A stretch of 64,000 bases of DNA from an uncultured Devosia sp. (GCF_946479885.1 NZ_CAMLHM010000004.1:60051-124050), one strand, 5' to 3'; positions 25,892 to 35,148 are shown, counted from the stretch's first letter. Numbers and translations: made by a program. Notes: generated by a model from the letters alone, not told the origin.

Positions 25892-26995
25892 GTGACAGAT
25901 CGCAACAAGCCTCCCACCGAGTTCTCGCTCGATCTGATCGACTTGAACCTGCTGCGCATTTTCGACATCCTGATGCAGGAACGAAGCGTCACCAAAACGG
26001 CGCAGCGAACCGGGCGAACGCAGTCGGCCGTCAGTCATTCGCTTGGCAAGCTCAGGGAAATCTTCCAGGACGAGCTGTTTTCCCGAGACGCCCGGCGCAT
26101 GGAGCCGACGCTCCGCGCCATCGAGCTTTCCACGGTCATCTCCACGTCGCTTTCCGACATCCGCCATGTCATCGACCGGCACCTGCACTTCGAGGCCAGC
26201 GAAACCCGTCGCAACTTCCGGGTCGGCTTGTCGGACTATACAGCGGCGACGTTTTTACCAAGTCTGATTGAACGCTTCGCCGCTGAGGCTCCGAACGCCA
26301 CGCTGAATGTCCTGCACACGCGCCAGTCGGAGGTGACATCGCTGCTAAAGGCGAGGGCGATCGAGTGCGCGGTGCTCGGAAACGTGGTTGTAGACGACGA
26401 GCAGATCGGCCAGGTCGTGCTCTCGATCGACAAGATGGTCTGTGCCGGGTGGAACGGAAATCCGGCGCTGACGCAGCTGACGCTGGAGCGGTATCTGGAG
26501 GCCTCGCATCTGCAGATCTCTGCCGATGGGGTGGGTGAAGGACTTTCGGACGCGGCGCTCAGGCAGCTCGATCTCAGGAGAAAGGTCGTCGCGACCGTGC
26601 CGCACTATCTGGTGGCCCCCTGGATCCTCAAGGGGACGCAGCTCCTGACCGCGTTTGGTGACAGCCTGGTTCTCGCACTCGACAGCGCGAGTGAAACCTA
26701 CGTGGTGGCGCCACCGTTCGACATTCCCGATGTGACGGTGGTGCTGCTGTTCGAACGTCGGCTGGAAGCTGATCTCGGTTGCACCTGGCTGAGATCACTC
26801 ATCGAGGAAATCTCTGCCGAGCAGCGCACTCGCAAGGCGTCTTTGCTGGCCAAAGCCGCGAACGACAAACGACATCCTGCTTATTCCAAGGCGCTTGCCA
26901 TTCGCTGGAGCGCCTCTTGCAGCACGGGGCGCGGGCACCCAAAATTCAGGCGGATGAAGCCTTCGCCACCCGCGCCGTACACGCGGCCGCTATAG
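25892..26995 (+). CDS. LysR-family transcriptional regulator with C-terminal extension
   Basis: 367 aa from GTG 25892. The N-terminal winged HTH is clear (LNLLRIFDILMQERSVTKTAQRTGRTQSAVSHSLGKLR), in the NodD/LinR-like style, and the LysR substrate domain follows to about residue 310. LysR proteins are normally about 300 residues. The last 50 or so residues are basic and Pro-rich, and their DNA is antisense to the end of the aminotransferase gene (115-bp overlap), which suggests loss of an earlier stop. It faces the MalY-aap operon and is the likely regulator of it, though not divergent. Confidence 0.85.
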   Translation: MTDRNKPPTEFSLDLIDLNLLRIFDILMQERSVTKTAQRTGRTQSAVSHSLGKLREIFQDELFSRDARRMEPTLRAIELSTVISTSLSDIRHVIDRHLHFEASETRRNFRVGLSDYTAATFLPSLIERFAAEAPNATLNVLHTRQSEVTSLLKARAIECAVLGNVVVDDEQIGQVVLSIDKMVCAGWNGNPALTQLTLERYLEASHLQISADGVGEGLSDAALRQLDLRRKVVATVPHYLVAPWILKGTQLLTAFGDSLVLALDSASETYVVAPPFDIPDVTVVLLFERRLEADLGCTWLRSLIEEISAEQRTRKASLLAKAANDKRHPAYSKALAIRWSASCSTGRGHPKFRRMKPSPPAPYTRPL

Positions 26996-28092
26996 AGGTT
27001 GACCCGTGACTCCCACAAAAAGAACTCCTTGACGTCGCCCACTCGTTCTTCGATCGGCCGCGCGTCCATCCAGACAAGAAACGAAGCGTCCGGCTGCATG
27101 GGGCGCATACCCGGCAGCTCGCTCGCGACAAAGCTGTTCACCAGCTCGAGATTTCCTCTCAGATAGCTGGTGAGCGCGTCGAGCCACGGCGCACCCTCCC
27201 GATAGGCAACCTCGAGCGCCAAGCGCGAAAAGTAGTTCGGATTTGTCATGAACGAATGCCGCATGGCAGCGAGCAGCTTCTCCCGCCACTGGGGGTTCCC
27301 CACCGATATGACCGAGCATTGCATCCCAGCCAGATTGAACGTCTTGGTGGGCGCAAAACACACGAACGATTGTAGTCTGGCGTGGTCACTGACGGAAGAA
27401 AACACGATGTGGGGAGCGCCACTAAGCCGGATGTCGCAGTGAATTTCGTCAGATATGACGAGGACGCCGTGACGCTCACAGATGGTCGCAAGTGTGTGGA
27501 GTTCGTCAAACGTCCAGGCGTAGCCGGACGGGTTGTGCGGATTGCACAGGATGAAGGCCTTGGCTCCCGACCTGGCGAGCGCTTCGAAATGATCGAAGTC
27601 GACACGGTAGCGGTTGTTCTCGAGCTTGAGCTCGTTGACCAGCAAGCGGCGCCCATTGCCGCTGACCAATTCGAAGTAGGGCGAATAGACCGGCGTCTGC
27701 ACGATCACGCCATCGCCCGGTTCGGTGAAGCTGCGGATAATAGCGGCGATGCAGGGCATGATGCCAGGCCCCGGGAGCATCGTTTCGACCTCTGGCGACC
27801 AACTGTGCCGCCGCCGGAACCAGTCATGCACGATTTCGAAATGGGCCGGGTCGCGGAGCGTGTAGCCGTAAATTCCGTGCCGGGCGGCATCGACCAGGCG
27901 GCTGACGACCGGCTCGGGCGCGCGAAAGTCCATGTCGGCCGTCCACAGCGAGAGAATATCGTCTCCCTTGATCGCCGGGGAGAACTCGTCCCACTGGTTG
28001 GCCCACTTGGCCGATCCATAGGGCCGCCGATCATATACCCGATCCAGCTCAGTGGCCGGTTCGCTTGCCGCCAGCGCGTTCATGCTCGTCAT
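26881..28092 (-). CDS. MalY/PatB-family PLP C-S lyase (aminotransferase fold)
   Basis: 403 aa from the ATG at 28092 with GGAG six bases upstream; longer reading upstream is not protein-like. Class I/II aminotransferase fold with the MalY/PatB opening (YDRRPYGSAKW, LSLWTADMDFRAPEPV), GIMPCIAAIIRSFTEPGD, ILCNPHNPSGYAW, and the PLP lysine in FAPTKTFNLAGMQ. These enzymes act as cystathionine beta-lyases or cysteine-S-conjugate lyases, releasing a thiol, pyruvate and ammonia. It lies 52 bp downstream of the amino-acid transporter ATPase gene and is probably the last gene of that operon. Confidence 0.88.
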   Translation of the reverse strand: MTSMNALAASEPATELDRVYDRRPYGSAKWANQWDEFSPAIKGDDILSLWTADMDFRAPEPVVSRLVDAARHGIYGYTLRDPAHFEIVHDWFRRRHSWSPEVETMLPGPGIMPCIAAIIRSFTEPGDGVIVQTPVYSPYFELVSGNGRRLLVNELKLENNRYRVDFDHFEALARSGAKAFILCNPHNPSGYAWTFDELHTLATICERHGVLVISDEIHCDIRLSGAPHIVFSSVSDHARLQSFVCFAPTKTFNLAGMQCSVISVGNPQWREKLLAAMRHSFMTNPNYFSRLALEVAYREGAPWLDALTSYLRGNLELVNSFVASELPGMRPMQPDASFLVWMDARPIEERVGDVKEFFLWESRVNLYSGRVYGAGGEGFIRLNFGCPRPVLQEALQRMASALE

Positions 28093-28144
28093 AGATGTCT
28101 CCGCCCGGTCCCTGGATGTGGCCGTGGTTCTGAAAGCGCTAAAT

Positions 28145-28912
28145 TCAGCGCAACAACTGGCCCAGAAACTGCCGGCTTCGTTCGTGTTGGGGCTCGGAAA
28201 AAAAGCACTCGGGGTCCCCGGTCTCAACGATCCGGCCGCCATCCATGAAGACCACGCGGTCGGCAACCTGACGGGCAAAACCCATCTCGTGGGTAACGCA
28301 GAGCATCGTCATGCCCTCCGATGCCAGCGAGATCATTGTATCGAGAACTTCTTTCACCATCTCGGGATCGAGCGCGGAGGTGGGCTCATCGAAGAGCATG
28401 ATCTTGGGGGTCATGCACAAGGCGCGCGCAATTGCTGCCCGCTGCTGTTGCCCACCCGACAGCTGGCCGGGAAACTTGTCGGCCTGCTCGGCAATGTGCA
28501 CCCGCTCCAGATAGGCCAGCGCCATGTCCCGAGCGTCGCGTTCCGGCCGGCGGTGAACATGCACCTGGGCCAGCATGCAGTTCTGCAGGATGGTCAGATG
28601 CGGGAAGAGGTTGAAGTGCTGGAATACCATGCCGACGTTGCTGCGGACCCTGTCGATCGCCTTGAGATTGTCGCTCAGCTCGTTGCCATCGACGACGATC
28701 TGCCCGCGCTGGTGCACTTCGAGCCGATTGAGGCACCGAACCATGGTCGATTTGCCGGAACCCGATGGGCCGCAAATGACGATGCGTTCACCCTGCGCCA
28801 CATCGAGATCGATCGCGTCGAGCACCCTAAAATCGCCATACCACTTGCTGACGGCAATCATCTGCACTGCGGGTCCGGCGGTGGTGGCGACCTGTGTCGG
28901 CTGATCGGTCAT
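28145..28912 (-). CDS. aapP: Amino-acid ABC transporter ATP-binding protein (AapP/GlnQ type)
   Basis: 255 aa. Walker [15 protein letters not shown], signature [15 protein letters not shown], Walker [17 protein letters not shown] and the H-loop CVTHEMGFA. Polar amino-acid uptake ATPases have exactly this length and motif set. It follows the two permease genes and energises them from the cytoplasmic side. Confidence 0.93.
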   Translation of the reverse strand: MTDQPTQVATTAGPAVQMIAVSKWYGDFRVLDAIDLDVAQGERIVICGPSGSGKSTMVRCLNRLEVHQRGQIVVDGNELSDNLKAIDRVRSNVGMVFQHFNLFPHLTILQNCMLAQVHVHRRPERDARDMALAYLERVHIAEQADKFPGQLSGGQQQRAAIARALCMTPKIMLFDEPTSALDPEMVKEVLDTMISLASEGMTMLCVTHEMGFARQVADRVVFMDGGRIVETGDPECFFSEPQHERSRQFLGQLLR

Positions 28913-28928
28913 TGCTGTCGCTCCATGG

Positions 28929-30053
28929 CTATTTCCGTCCTCGGGACAGGCGCTGTTCTACCGATTGCGAGTAGCGGGACATGCCAAAGCAGATGACCCA
29001 GTAAACCAGCGCGGCAAACAGGTAGGCGGTTGACGAGATCGTTGGTCCGGCCCAATCGGGATCGACGCGTGAGGTTTCGGCCGCCTTGAGGAAATCGGTG
29101 ATCCCCACCACCGCGACGAGCGTCGTGTCCTTGAAGAGACCGATGAAGGTTGAGACGATGCCGGGTATGACGATGGTCAGGGCCTGCGGCAGGATCACCA
29201 GCCGCATGGTTTTCCAGTAGCCCAGGCCCAGCGCATGGGCGCCCTCGTATTGGCCCCTGGGTATGGCCTGCAGACCGGCGCGCACCACTTCGGCCATGTA
29301 GGCGGCCGAGAACAGAGCTGTGCCGATCATGGGCCGCAGCAATCTGTCCGGCGTCAGGAAATCCGGGACAAACAGGGGCAGCAGGAAATTGGCCATGAAA
29401 AGCACCGTGATAAACGGCACGCCGCGGACCACCTCGATGTAAAATACGCAGAACGCCCGAATGACCGGCAGTTGCGAGCGCCTGCCGAGTGCCAGCGCGA
29501 TGCCGATGGGCAAGGACGCGACAATACCCACCGAAGACATGATGAGCGTCACCAACAGCCCGCCCCAGAGCGAGGTATCGACGGTTGGCAGGCCCAATTC
29601 GGGCACGCCCCGCAAGAGGGCAAACGCGAAAAGCGGGAACACCAGGAAAAACAGGACCGCCGCCACATTTCTTTTTGGGGCGTTGGGCCAGAGCAACCAG
29701 ACCACCAGCGCCGCGCCCACAAGCTGGACCACATCCACACGCCACCGGCCTGTCGGCGGGTATGATCCGTAGCGCAGGTAATCGAGCTTGGCGGCGATGA
29801 AGCTCCAGCAGGCTCCATCGGGATTGCCGCGACAGACTTCGCGGTCGCCAGTCCAGACAGCGTTGATGATGGCAAATGACAGGAGCTGATAGAGCAGCAA
29901 CCCCGACAATGCGGCGAACACGATGGTCAGGATGGAAGACCAGAATGAGGAGAAGAGGTTCGCCCGCATCCAGCGAACGGCGCCGGCAAGACGTCCGCGC
30001 CGGGCGGTTGCGACCGGAGTGCGATCGAGAGAAATCGCGGTTGCCTCGACCAT
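28929..30053 (-). CDS. aapM: Amino-acid ABC transporter permease (AapM-like)
   Basis: 374 aa from the ATG at 30053, two bases after the stop of aapQ with GGAG eight bases upstream. Long N-terminal region (extra helices and a periplasmic insert with [17 protein letters not shown]) as in AapM. HisM-type core follows with [22 protein letters not shown] and [23 protein letters not shown] (EAA loop). Forms a heterodimeric membrane channel with AapQ. Confidence 0.92.
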   Translation of the reverse strand: MVEATAISLDRTPVATARRGRLAGAVRWMRANLFSSFWSSILTIVFAALSGLLLYQLLSFAIINAVWTGDREVCRGNPDGACWSFIAAKLDYLRYGSYPPTGRWRVDVVQLVGAALVVWLLWPNAPKRNVAAVLFFLVFPLFAFALLRGVPELGLPTVDTSLWGGLLVTLIMSSVGIVASLPIGIALALGRRSQLPVIRAFCVFYIEVVRGVPFITVLFMANFLLPLFVPDFLTPDRLLRPMIGTALFSAAYMAEVVRAGLQAIPRGQYEGAHALGLGYWKTMRLVILPQALTIVIPGIVSTFIGLFKDTTLVAVVGITDFLKAAETSRVDPDWAGPTISSTAYLFAALVYWVICFGMSRYSQSVEQRLSRGRK

Positions 30054-30055
30054 TC

Positions 30056-31243
30056 TCACCGCTCCACAATCGCGTATCGCTGGTTGAACAGGTTCATCAG
30101 CAAAGACATGATGAGCGACAGCAGGAGGTAGGCCGAAAGCGTGATCGCCATGACTTGCACGGCCGCCCCGGTCTGATTGAGGACGGATCCGGCAAAGACC
30201 TGCACCAGGTCCGGATAGCCTATGAACACGGCCAGGGTGGAGTTCTTGGCAAGGTTCAAATACTGGCTGGTCAGCGGCGGCACGATGACACGCAGCGCCT
30301 GCGGCACGATGACGAGCCGCAGCGTCTGACCGGCTGACAGACCAAGCGACAGGGCTGCATCGGTCTGTCCCTTGCCGACCGAGGCAATGCCGGCGCGAAC
30401 GATCTCGGCGATGTAGGAGGCAGTATAGACCGACAATCCCACGAGCAGCGCCGCGAATTCGGGGTAGATCTTCTGCCCGCCCTCGAAGTTGAAGCCACTC
30501 ATCGTGGCGGGCGTCAGCGAAAAAGGTGAGCCAAAGGCGACCCATAGAATGCCAGGCACGGCCAGGAGCAGCAGGTAGGCGACGGCGAGCATCGGAAAGG
30601 TTTCGCCGGTTTCCCGGAACCTGTTGCGCGCGCGCCAGGCCAGGGCGATCGTCGCGACGACCCCGATAGCGAATGCCCCGAGGACGATCGACGCGCTCGG
30701 TCCGGCGGCAATCTCGGGGACCACGATGCCGCGATTGTTGAGGTAAACGCCCAGAGGCAGGGCGATCGAGTTCTTGGGGCCCGGAAGCGGCTTCAGGACG
30801 GCGTTATACCAAAAGAGCAGTTGTATCAGTAGCGGAACGTTGCGGATCAGCTCCACATAAGCGGTCGCGAACTTGCGGACGATCCAGTTGGGCGAGAGCC
30901 GCATGGTGCCGATGGCAAAGCCGAGCATGGTGGCCAGCACGACCCCAAGCAGCACGACGACCAGGGTGTTTGCGACGCCGACAAAGAAGGCCTGACCATA
31001 GGTCGACAGGCTACTATAGGGTATCAGCGCCTGGTTGATCTCAAACCCGGCGACCTCATGCCAGAAGTCAAACCCCAGAGGGATGCCACGCGCCTGCATC
31101 TTCGCAGTCGCTTCGGCGGCGGCCGCCGCGCCGAGCAGAACCACCGCTCCAACGAACATGGCCTGGTACAGCGTGCTGCGAAATCGGGGGTTGGTGAATA
31201 CCGAAAATCCAGCACTTGCGGCCGATAGATCTGGTCCAGCCAT
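30056..31243 (-). CDS. aapQ: Amino-acid ABC transporter permease (AapQ-like)
   Basis: 395 aa with about eight membrane helices. An N-terminal anchor, the QALIPYSSLSTYGQAFFVGVANTLVV start of the permease core, YVELIRNVPLLIQLLFWY, and the EAA loop EIVRAGIASVGKGQTDAALSLGL. The long form is diagnostic of general L-amino acid permeases of the Aap/Bzt group. Sits between aapJ and aapM in one operon. Confidence 0.92.
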   Translation of the reverse strand: MAGPDLSAASAGFSVFTNPRFRSTLYQAMFVGAVVLLGAAAAAEATAKMQARGIPLGFDFWHEVAGFEINQALIPYSSLSTYGQAFFVGVANTLVVVLLGVVLATMLGFAIGTMRLSPNWIVRKFATAYVELIRNVPLLIQLLFWYNAVLKPLPGPKNSIALPLGVYLNNRGIVVPEIAAGPSASIVLGAFAIGVVATIALAWRARNRFRETGETFPMLAVAYLLLLAVPGILWVAFGSPFSLTPATMSGFNFEGGQKIYPEFAALLVGLSVYTASYIAEIVRAGIASVGKGQTDAALSLGLSAGQTLRLVIVPQALRVIVPPLTSQYLNLAKNSTLAVFIGYPDLVQVFAGSVLNQTGAAVQVMAITLSAYLLLSLIMSLLMNLFNQRYAIVER

Positions 31244-31302
31244 GATAGGTCCCTGTCGTTAGTCCTGCCCGCGGCGGCGTGTCCCGCCACGGGCAGCGTC
31301 AC

Positions 31303-32316
31303 TCAGCGGATGGGTGGAGCGTATTGGAGGCCGCCGGCGTTCCATAGCGCATTGGCCCCGCGCTTGATGCCGAGGGGCGAACTGGTGCCGATATTCCGCT
31401 CGAACATTTCGCCGTAGTTGCCAACGGCCTTGACGATATCGGCGGCCCAGGTGTCGGTCAGACCCAGATCTTTCCCGAAGGTGCCTTCAGCGCCGAGCAG
31501 GCGGCGAATGTTGGGATTTTCCGAAGTCATCATTTCTTCGACATTTGCCGAGGTGACGCCAAACTCCTCGGCGCTGACGAGCGCAAACAGCGTCCATTTG
31601 GCGATGTTGAACCAGCCGTCGTCGCCCTGGCGTACCACTGGTCCGAGCGGCTCCTTGGAGATGATGTCCGGCAGGACGACGTTCGCGTTCGGGTCGGCCA
31701 TCTGGAGCCGAGCTGCGTTGAGGCTCGATGTGTCGGCCGAGTAAACGTCGCAACGGCCCTGCTCGAAGGCCTTGAGCTCGTCGATCTCATTGGCGAAGCC
31801 GACAGCCTCATAAGTCATGCCGTGCGTGCGGAAATAGTCGGCGATGTTGAGTTCGGAGGTTGTGCCCTGCGAAACGCAGATGGATGCGCCGTCCAGGCCC
31901 GTCGCGTCGGTCGGGCCGTCCTGGTGCACCATGAAGCCCTGGCCATCGTAGAAGTAGACACCGGCGAACAGAATGCCCAGCGACGCGTCGCGCGACGACG
32001 TCCAGGTCGCGTTGTGGGCAAGAATGTCGATCTCGCCTGACTGCAAGGCGGTGAAGCGATCCTTGGACTCGAGCGGGATGAACTGCACCTTTGCCGGATC
32101 GCCGAGCACGGCGGCGGCGACGGCTCGGCAATAGTCCACGACGAACCCGGTCCAGTTGCCATTGTTGTCGGGCATGCTGAAACCGGCGGTAGCGGGGTTG
32201 GTCCCACAGATCAGCGTGCCTCGCGCCTTCACCTCATCCAGCGTAGCTGCTGACGCCACCCCAGCATTGGCAAGGAAGAGCCCGAGCGCGAGTAGAGTTT
32301 TCAGTTTGTGTGTCAT
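31303..32316 (-). CDS. aapJ: Periplasmic general L-amino-acid-binding protein (AapJ-like)
   Basis: 337 aa from the ATG at 32316 (MTHKLKTLLALGLFLANAGVASA, Sec signal), with AGGG about five bases upstream. Mature part: TLDEVKARGTLICGTNPATAG, FVVDYCRAVAAAVLGDP, and ILAHNATWTSSRDASLG (the ligand-binding Arg in the SBP family 3 fold), then AYDGQGFMV-like YFYDGQGFMVHQ. It delivers amino acids to AapQMP. The long AT-rich leader (32317-32540) may carry control sites. Coupling to a C-S lyase gene suggests S-containing amino acids may be the real substrate. Confidence 0.93.
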   Translation of the reverse strand: MTHKLKTLLALGLFLANAGVASAATLDEVKARGTLICGTNPATAGFSMPDNNGNWTGFVVDYCRAVAAAVLGDPAKVQFIPLESKDRFTALQSGEIDILAHNATWTSSRDASLGILFAGVYFYDGQGFMVHQDGPTDATGLDGASICVSQGTTSELNIADYFRTHGMTYEAVGFANEIDELKAFEQGRCDVYSADTSSLNAARLQMADPNANVVLPDIISKEPLGPVVRQGDDGWFNIAKWTLFALVSAEEFGVTSANVEEMMTSENPNIRRLLGAEGTFGKDLGLTDTWAADIVKAVGNYGEMFERNIGTSSPLGIKRGANALWNAGGLQYAPPIR

Positions 32317-32557
32317 TTCATCCCTTATGCATGTCACTCATATCATGTATTAATCAGTTTCATATAAGTCTATCTATCATGCTTCGCGATTTGATAGAGG
32401 TCAATAGGCGATAAGCTCGTGGTACATGCTTATGTTTAAATGTTTAGGTGGCTCAGTATTGCTGAGTAATACTTGCGATTTCGGCGTACTACCTAGCAGT
32501 TTTGTAAATTGATACTAAATTTTTGGTTGGTTGCTGTCATTGATGACGATGTCCCAA
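32317..32557. other. AT-rich intergenic region upstream of aapJ
   Basis: This stretch is visibly richer in A and T than the rest of the window (runs such as CATGTATTAATCAG, TTATGTTTAAATGTT, ACTAAATTTTTGG). It separates the aap operon from a truncated MFS gene and marks a junction between core and accessory DNA. It probably contains the aapJ promoter. No gene seen. Confidence 0.5.
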
Positions 32558-33076
32558 GACGAATCAGGTGGATGGCTGCACGCCGATTTGGAGTGGCCGG
32601 CCCTGGTTGATGCCTGGGGAAGCAGCCGAGTGCTGGCCATCGGGCTCGCTCTCATAGCGGCCGGCGCCTTCCTTCTGGCTTTCTTGCCAAACACGATCGG
32701 AGCAGTCGGTTATGTGCTCTCCATCATCGTTCTGACGCCGGGCTACCAGCTATTCCAGGGCGCCAACAACACCTCCGTGCTGGCAAATGTCCCAACGGAC
32801 TGGCGCGGCACGGTCTCTGGGCTCCTCGGCCCGTCGCGAAACCTTGGGTTGATCGGGGGCGCATCCGTCATGGGGGCAGTCTTCGCCTTGGGCGTCGGGA
32901 CGCAAGATATCGCCCATGCCGCTCCTGCGGCGATCGCCATCGGCATGCAACTCACCTTCTTGCTCGCTGGTGCAATTATGACTGTCGCGATCGGCACCAA
33001 TGTTATCGCAAGGCGGTCGGAACGAGCATCATGGTTGGCGACACTGGAGCAGCCGAAGCAAAAATCCCAAGTTTAG
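32558..33076 (+). pseudogene. 5'-truncated MFS transporter (DHA2-like)
   Basis: About 170 codons match only the C-terminal part of a major-facilitator exporter: SSRVLAIGLALIAAGAFLLAF, then GYQLFQGANNTSVLANVPTDWRGTVSGLLGPSRNLGLIGGASVMGAVFA and two more helices before a hydrophilic end. Intact relatives are above 450 residues. The N-terminal helices and motif A are missing, and the sequence before residue 20 (GGWLHADLEW) has no resemblance to the family, so a recombination or insertion removed the 5' part. No ribosome site is visible. Confidence 0.7.
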
Positions 33077-33357
33077 CGACAAAGTCGCTTGCGCTGATTT
33101 CTCAGGGGAGTTTTGACGCAAAAAACTCGGTCGCAGGCGCAGTCCATCTTACCAGGCTTCTGCGACAACTTCTGGTAGCCTCCGGCTCATCTGCCCAAAA
33201 GCCGCCTATTTGCTACCCACCCCGTTACGGCCCTCGCTGGCCATCGAGCGGAGCGTCCGCTCAGATGGACTAACGGCTGGAATGGCGCGCGAAGCAGTCG
33301 GCAAAGTGGAAATTGGCTCCGCATGGGACATTGTGGCTGCTTTGGTTGAAAGCCGGT
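33077..33357. other. Remnant intergenic DNA, no gene seen
   Basis: A short frame ending at 33395 (MAREAVGKVEIGSAWD...) has no ribosome site and no family. The stretch between the MFS remnant and the tandem 20-bp repeats is probably leftover from insertion or deletion events. Confidence 0.4.
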
Positions 33358-33426
33358 CGGTTTCGGGGGTGCTAAGACGGTTTCGGGGGTACTAAGACGG
33401 TTTTGGTACCACTAAGATGATCTTAG
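33358..33426. repeat. Three tandem 20-bp repeats ending in a 15-bp palindrome
   Basis: CGGTTTCGGGGGTGCTAAGA (33358-33377), CGGTTTCGGGGGTACTAAGA (33378-33397) and CGGTTTTGGTACCACTAAGA (33398-33417) follow one another without spacers. The third runs into CTAAGATGATCTTAG (33412-33426), a perfect palindrome around one base. The pattern is that of iterons or of repeated transposase-binding sites at an IS end (IS21-family ends are built like this). No transposase gene is present. Confidence 0.8.
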
Positions 33427-33445
33427 GGGCCGTCCGGCCAACATT

Positions 33446-33904
33446 GGTGACCTCACTACTAAACAGGTGACCTAACTCCTGCCAATCTAGGTGTTCTACG
33501 GTTCCTGTTCCCGGCCTGCTTGGGGGCCGGGTACAGGAGCGGGTTCAGCAAGACGACGAGCAAAGCGAGCTTGCCGCCCTGATCACCCATTCTTCTTGGG
33601 GGATCGAGGGGCGGTCGTTTTGATGAAGCCGCGGGCAGATGATCGGAACGAACATCTGCCCGGGATCTAGGCATGGGTGAACGATAGTGAGCTTGCCCCC
33701 CTGCCCCAAATTCATTTGGGGCGAAGGGGTGGCCCATGTCTAGATACCGCGCGCTGGATTGTTGCTGGTCGAAGACCTTGCCGCCCTGCCCGCAACGCGG
33801 GCGAGGGGCGGCAGCAACAAACCAGTGCGCATAAAGAACACCTCTATCTACCCGGGTCACCACGAGCCTCAGAGCCAACATTTTGAATTTTCATGAGGTC
33901 ACCT
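33446..33904. repeat. Nested inverted-repeat array with three similar folded units
   Basis: GGTGACCTCA (33446-33455) is matched by inverted TGAGGTCACC (33894-33903); inner copies stand at 33465-33473 and 33855-33861. Inside, GGTGTTCT (33490-33497) pairs with AGAACACC (33835-33842). Between them lie, without spacers, a hairpin (33501-33540), unit A (33539-33632), a 9-bp hairpin (33633-33661), unit B (33661-33749) and unit C (33749-33830). Each unit has a 17-18 bp outer stem of different sequence, a one-sided 5' bulge ending CTTG, a CCGCCC-type inner stem (CCCCCC in B), and a variable terminal hairpin. Strand is not known. It ends 32 bp before the recombinase gene. Confidence 0.75.
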
Positions 33905-33935
33905 TAACGTCGAGCTGACGACGGCGAGACAATCC

Positions 33936-35039
33936 ATGACCATCCTCCGTACAGCGCCAGTCCAAGCGATCATGGACAAGATCGAGGCCTACAAGCGCGA
34001 CCAGAAGGCCGACACCGTTCTGTCGTATCAAGGCCGGCTGAAGCTGCTTGGCTCCGATCCGCAGAACTACCCGGCCCAACTGACCGCTGCGAGCACCCGC
34101 AAGGACAAGCAGTTTCGCAAGGATAAGGGAGCGATGCTCTGGGATTTGGTGCGGCGGCTCGACGTATTGTGTCACAGATGGGATAACGCCAATCGAGCGC
34201 GCGACGGCGAAAAACGTCGGACAATCGCCGGTCGGATGACCACGCTCTTTGGCGTGCTGGAACTCGTCAGGGCCATTAAGCTGGTTAGGCGCGACGAGGA
34301 GACCAAGGTCCCCAAGGCCAGTAAGCGCCTCAGTCTCAAAAGTACCCCGGCCAACCTCGACGAGATAGTCGCCGACAAACTTGGCGACCGTGCGTTGCCG
34401 GCCGGCCTCGTGCTGATCCTATCCGGCTGCCGCCCCAAGGAGATCGAAACTGGCGTAACGGTCGAGATGTTGCCTGATGGGAGACTGGCCCTGGCGATCC
34501 GAGGCGCCAAGTTTACCAAGAAGACCGGCCATGAATGGCGGGTGCTGACTGTTTCACCAGCCCGCTCGGCATTGGCGAAGCGCCTTCGTGACCTGGCTCG
34601 AGCTGCGGGCGGCACCTTGCTCATCAAACGCAAGCGTCGGCGTCTCGGCAAGGACATTCAGGCCGCCGCCGAAGCGGCGGGGTTCAAGGGCATAAGCCCC
34701 TATTCGTTCCGGCATTTGGTGGCTTCGCGTTTGAAGTTCATGATCATGCACAGCAAGACGATCTCCCCTGAAGAGGGAAAGATCATTATCGCCAAAATGC
34801 TCGGCCACATCAGCACGAGCACCCAAAGCGGCTACGGCACCAGTCGGCAGGGGCGTGGCGGCAGCCTGGCCTTGGTGGACGTACGGACTTCCGGTAAGGT
34901 CCGAGCTACCCATCGTCCCTACCCGAATGGTCCCGGCGGGGTCGTCGCAATATCCAGGCGCCTGCGGGCGAGGCTCGGCGCCGGGTCCAAATTGCCGCGC
35001 GATGAGGCGCCACACCCGTCCCCGTTCAGCTTCGGCTAG
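33936..35039 (+). CDS. Tyrosine recombinase / integrase
   Basis: 367 aa. The C-terminal catalytic domain shows the family residues: Arg in ILSGCRPKEIETG (about residue 168), a Lys beta-hairpin around KFTKKTGHEW, the YSFRHLVASRLK box (Tyr in place of the first His of HxxR), MLGHISTSTQSGYG with the second His and candidate nucleophile Tyr. The N-terminal half is a SAM-like DNA-binding region. The tail after the Tyr (about 60 residues) is longer than usual. It probably moved or resolved this accessory segment. It lies directly after the folded array, which could be its substrate or leader. Confidence 0.82.
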   Translation: MTILRTAPVQAIMDKIEAYKRDQKADTVLSYQGRLKLLGSDPQNYPAQLTAASTRKDKQFRKDKGAMLWDLVRRLDVLCHRWDNANRARDGEKRRTIAGRMTTLFGVLELVRAIKLVRRDEETKVPKASKRLSLKSTPANLDEIVADKLGDRALPAGLVLILSGCRPKEIETGVTVEMLPDGRLALAIRGAKFTKKTGHEWRVLTVSPARSALAKRLRDLARAAGGTLLIKRKRRRLGKDIQAAAEAAGFKGISPYSFRHLVASRLKFMIMHSKTISPEEGKIIIAKMLGHISTSTQSGYGTSRQGRGGSLALVDVRTSGKVRATHRPYPNGPGGVVAISRRLRARLGAGSKLPRDEAPHPSPFSFG

Positions 35040-35148
35040 GGCGTTCGGGTGCAAACTGGTGTCGATCTTTCGACGCATGTCTCCGGCGTCCGAAGTTCGC
35101 ATTTAGACGTTGGACAGTAGGTTCCCCAAGCAGCATTTGGAATGCCTG

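Noticed and set aside
33539..33830. CRISPR array
   Set aside because: The three units are not direct repeats with unique spacers; they are palindromic and vary in the stems. No cas genes are present.
33539..33830. Integron attC sites
   Set aside because: The GTTRRRY/RYYYAAC core pair is missing in A and B, and no cassette genes lie between units.
33459..33881. Minus-strand frame of 140 codons across the folded array
   Set aside because: It is explained by the GC-rich stems; no ribosome site or domain.
33446..33904. Retron msr-msd
   Set aside because: No reverse transcriptase gene in the neighbourhood.
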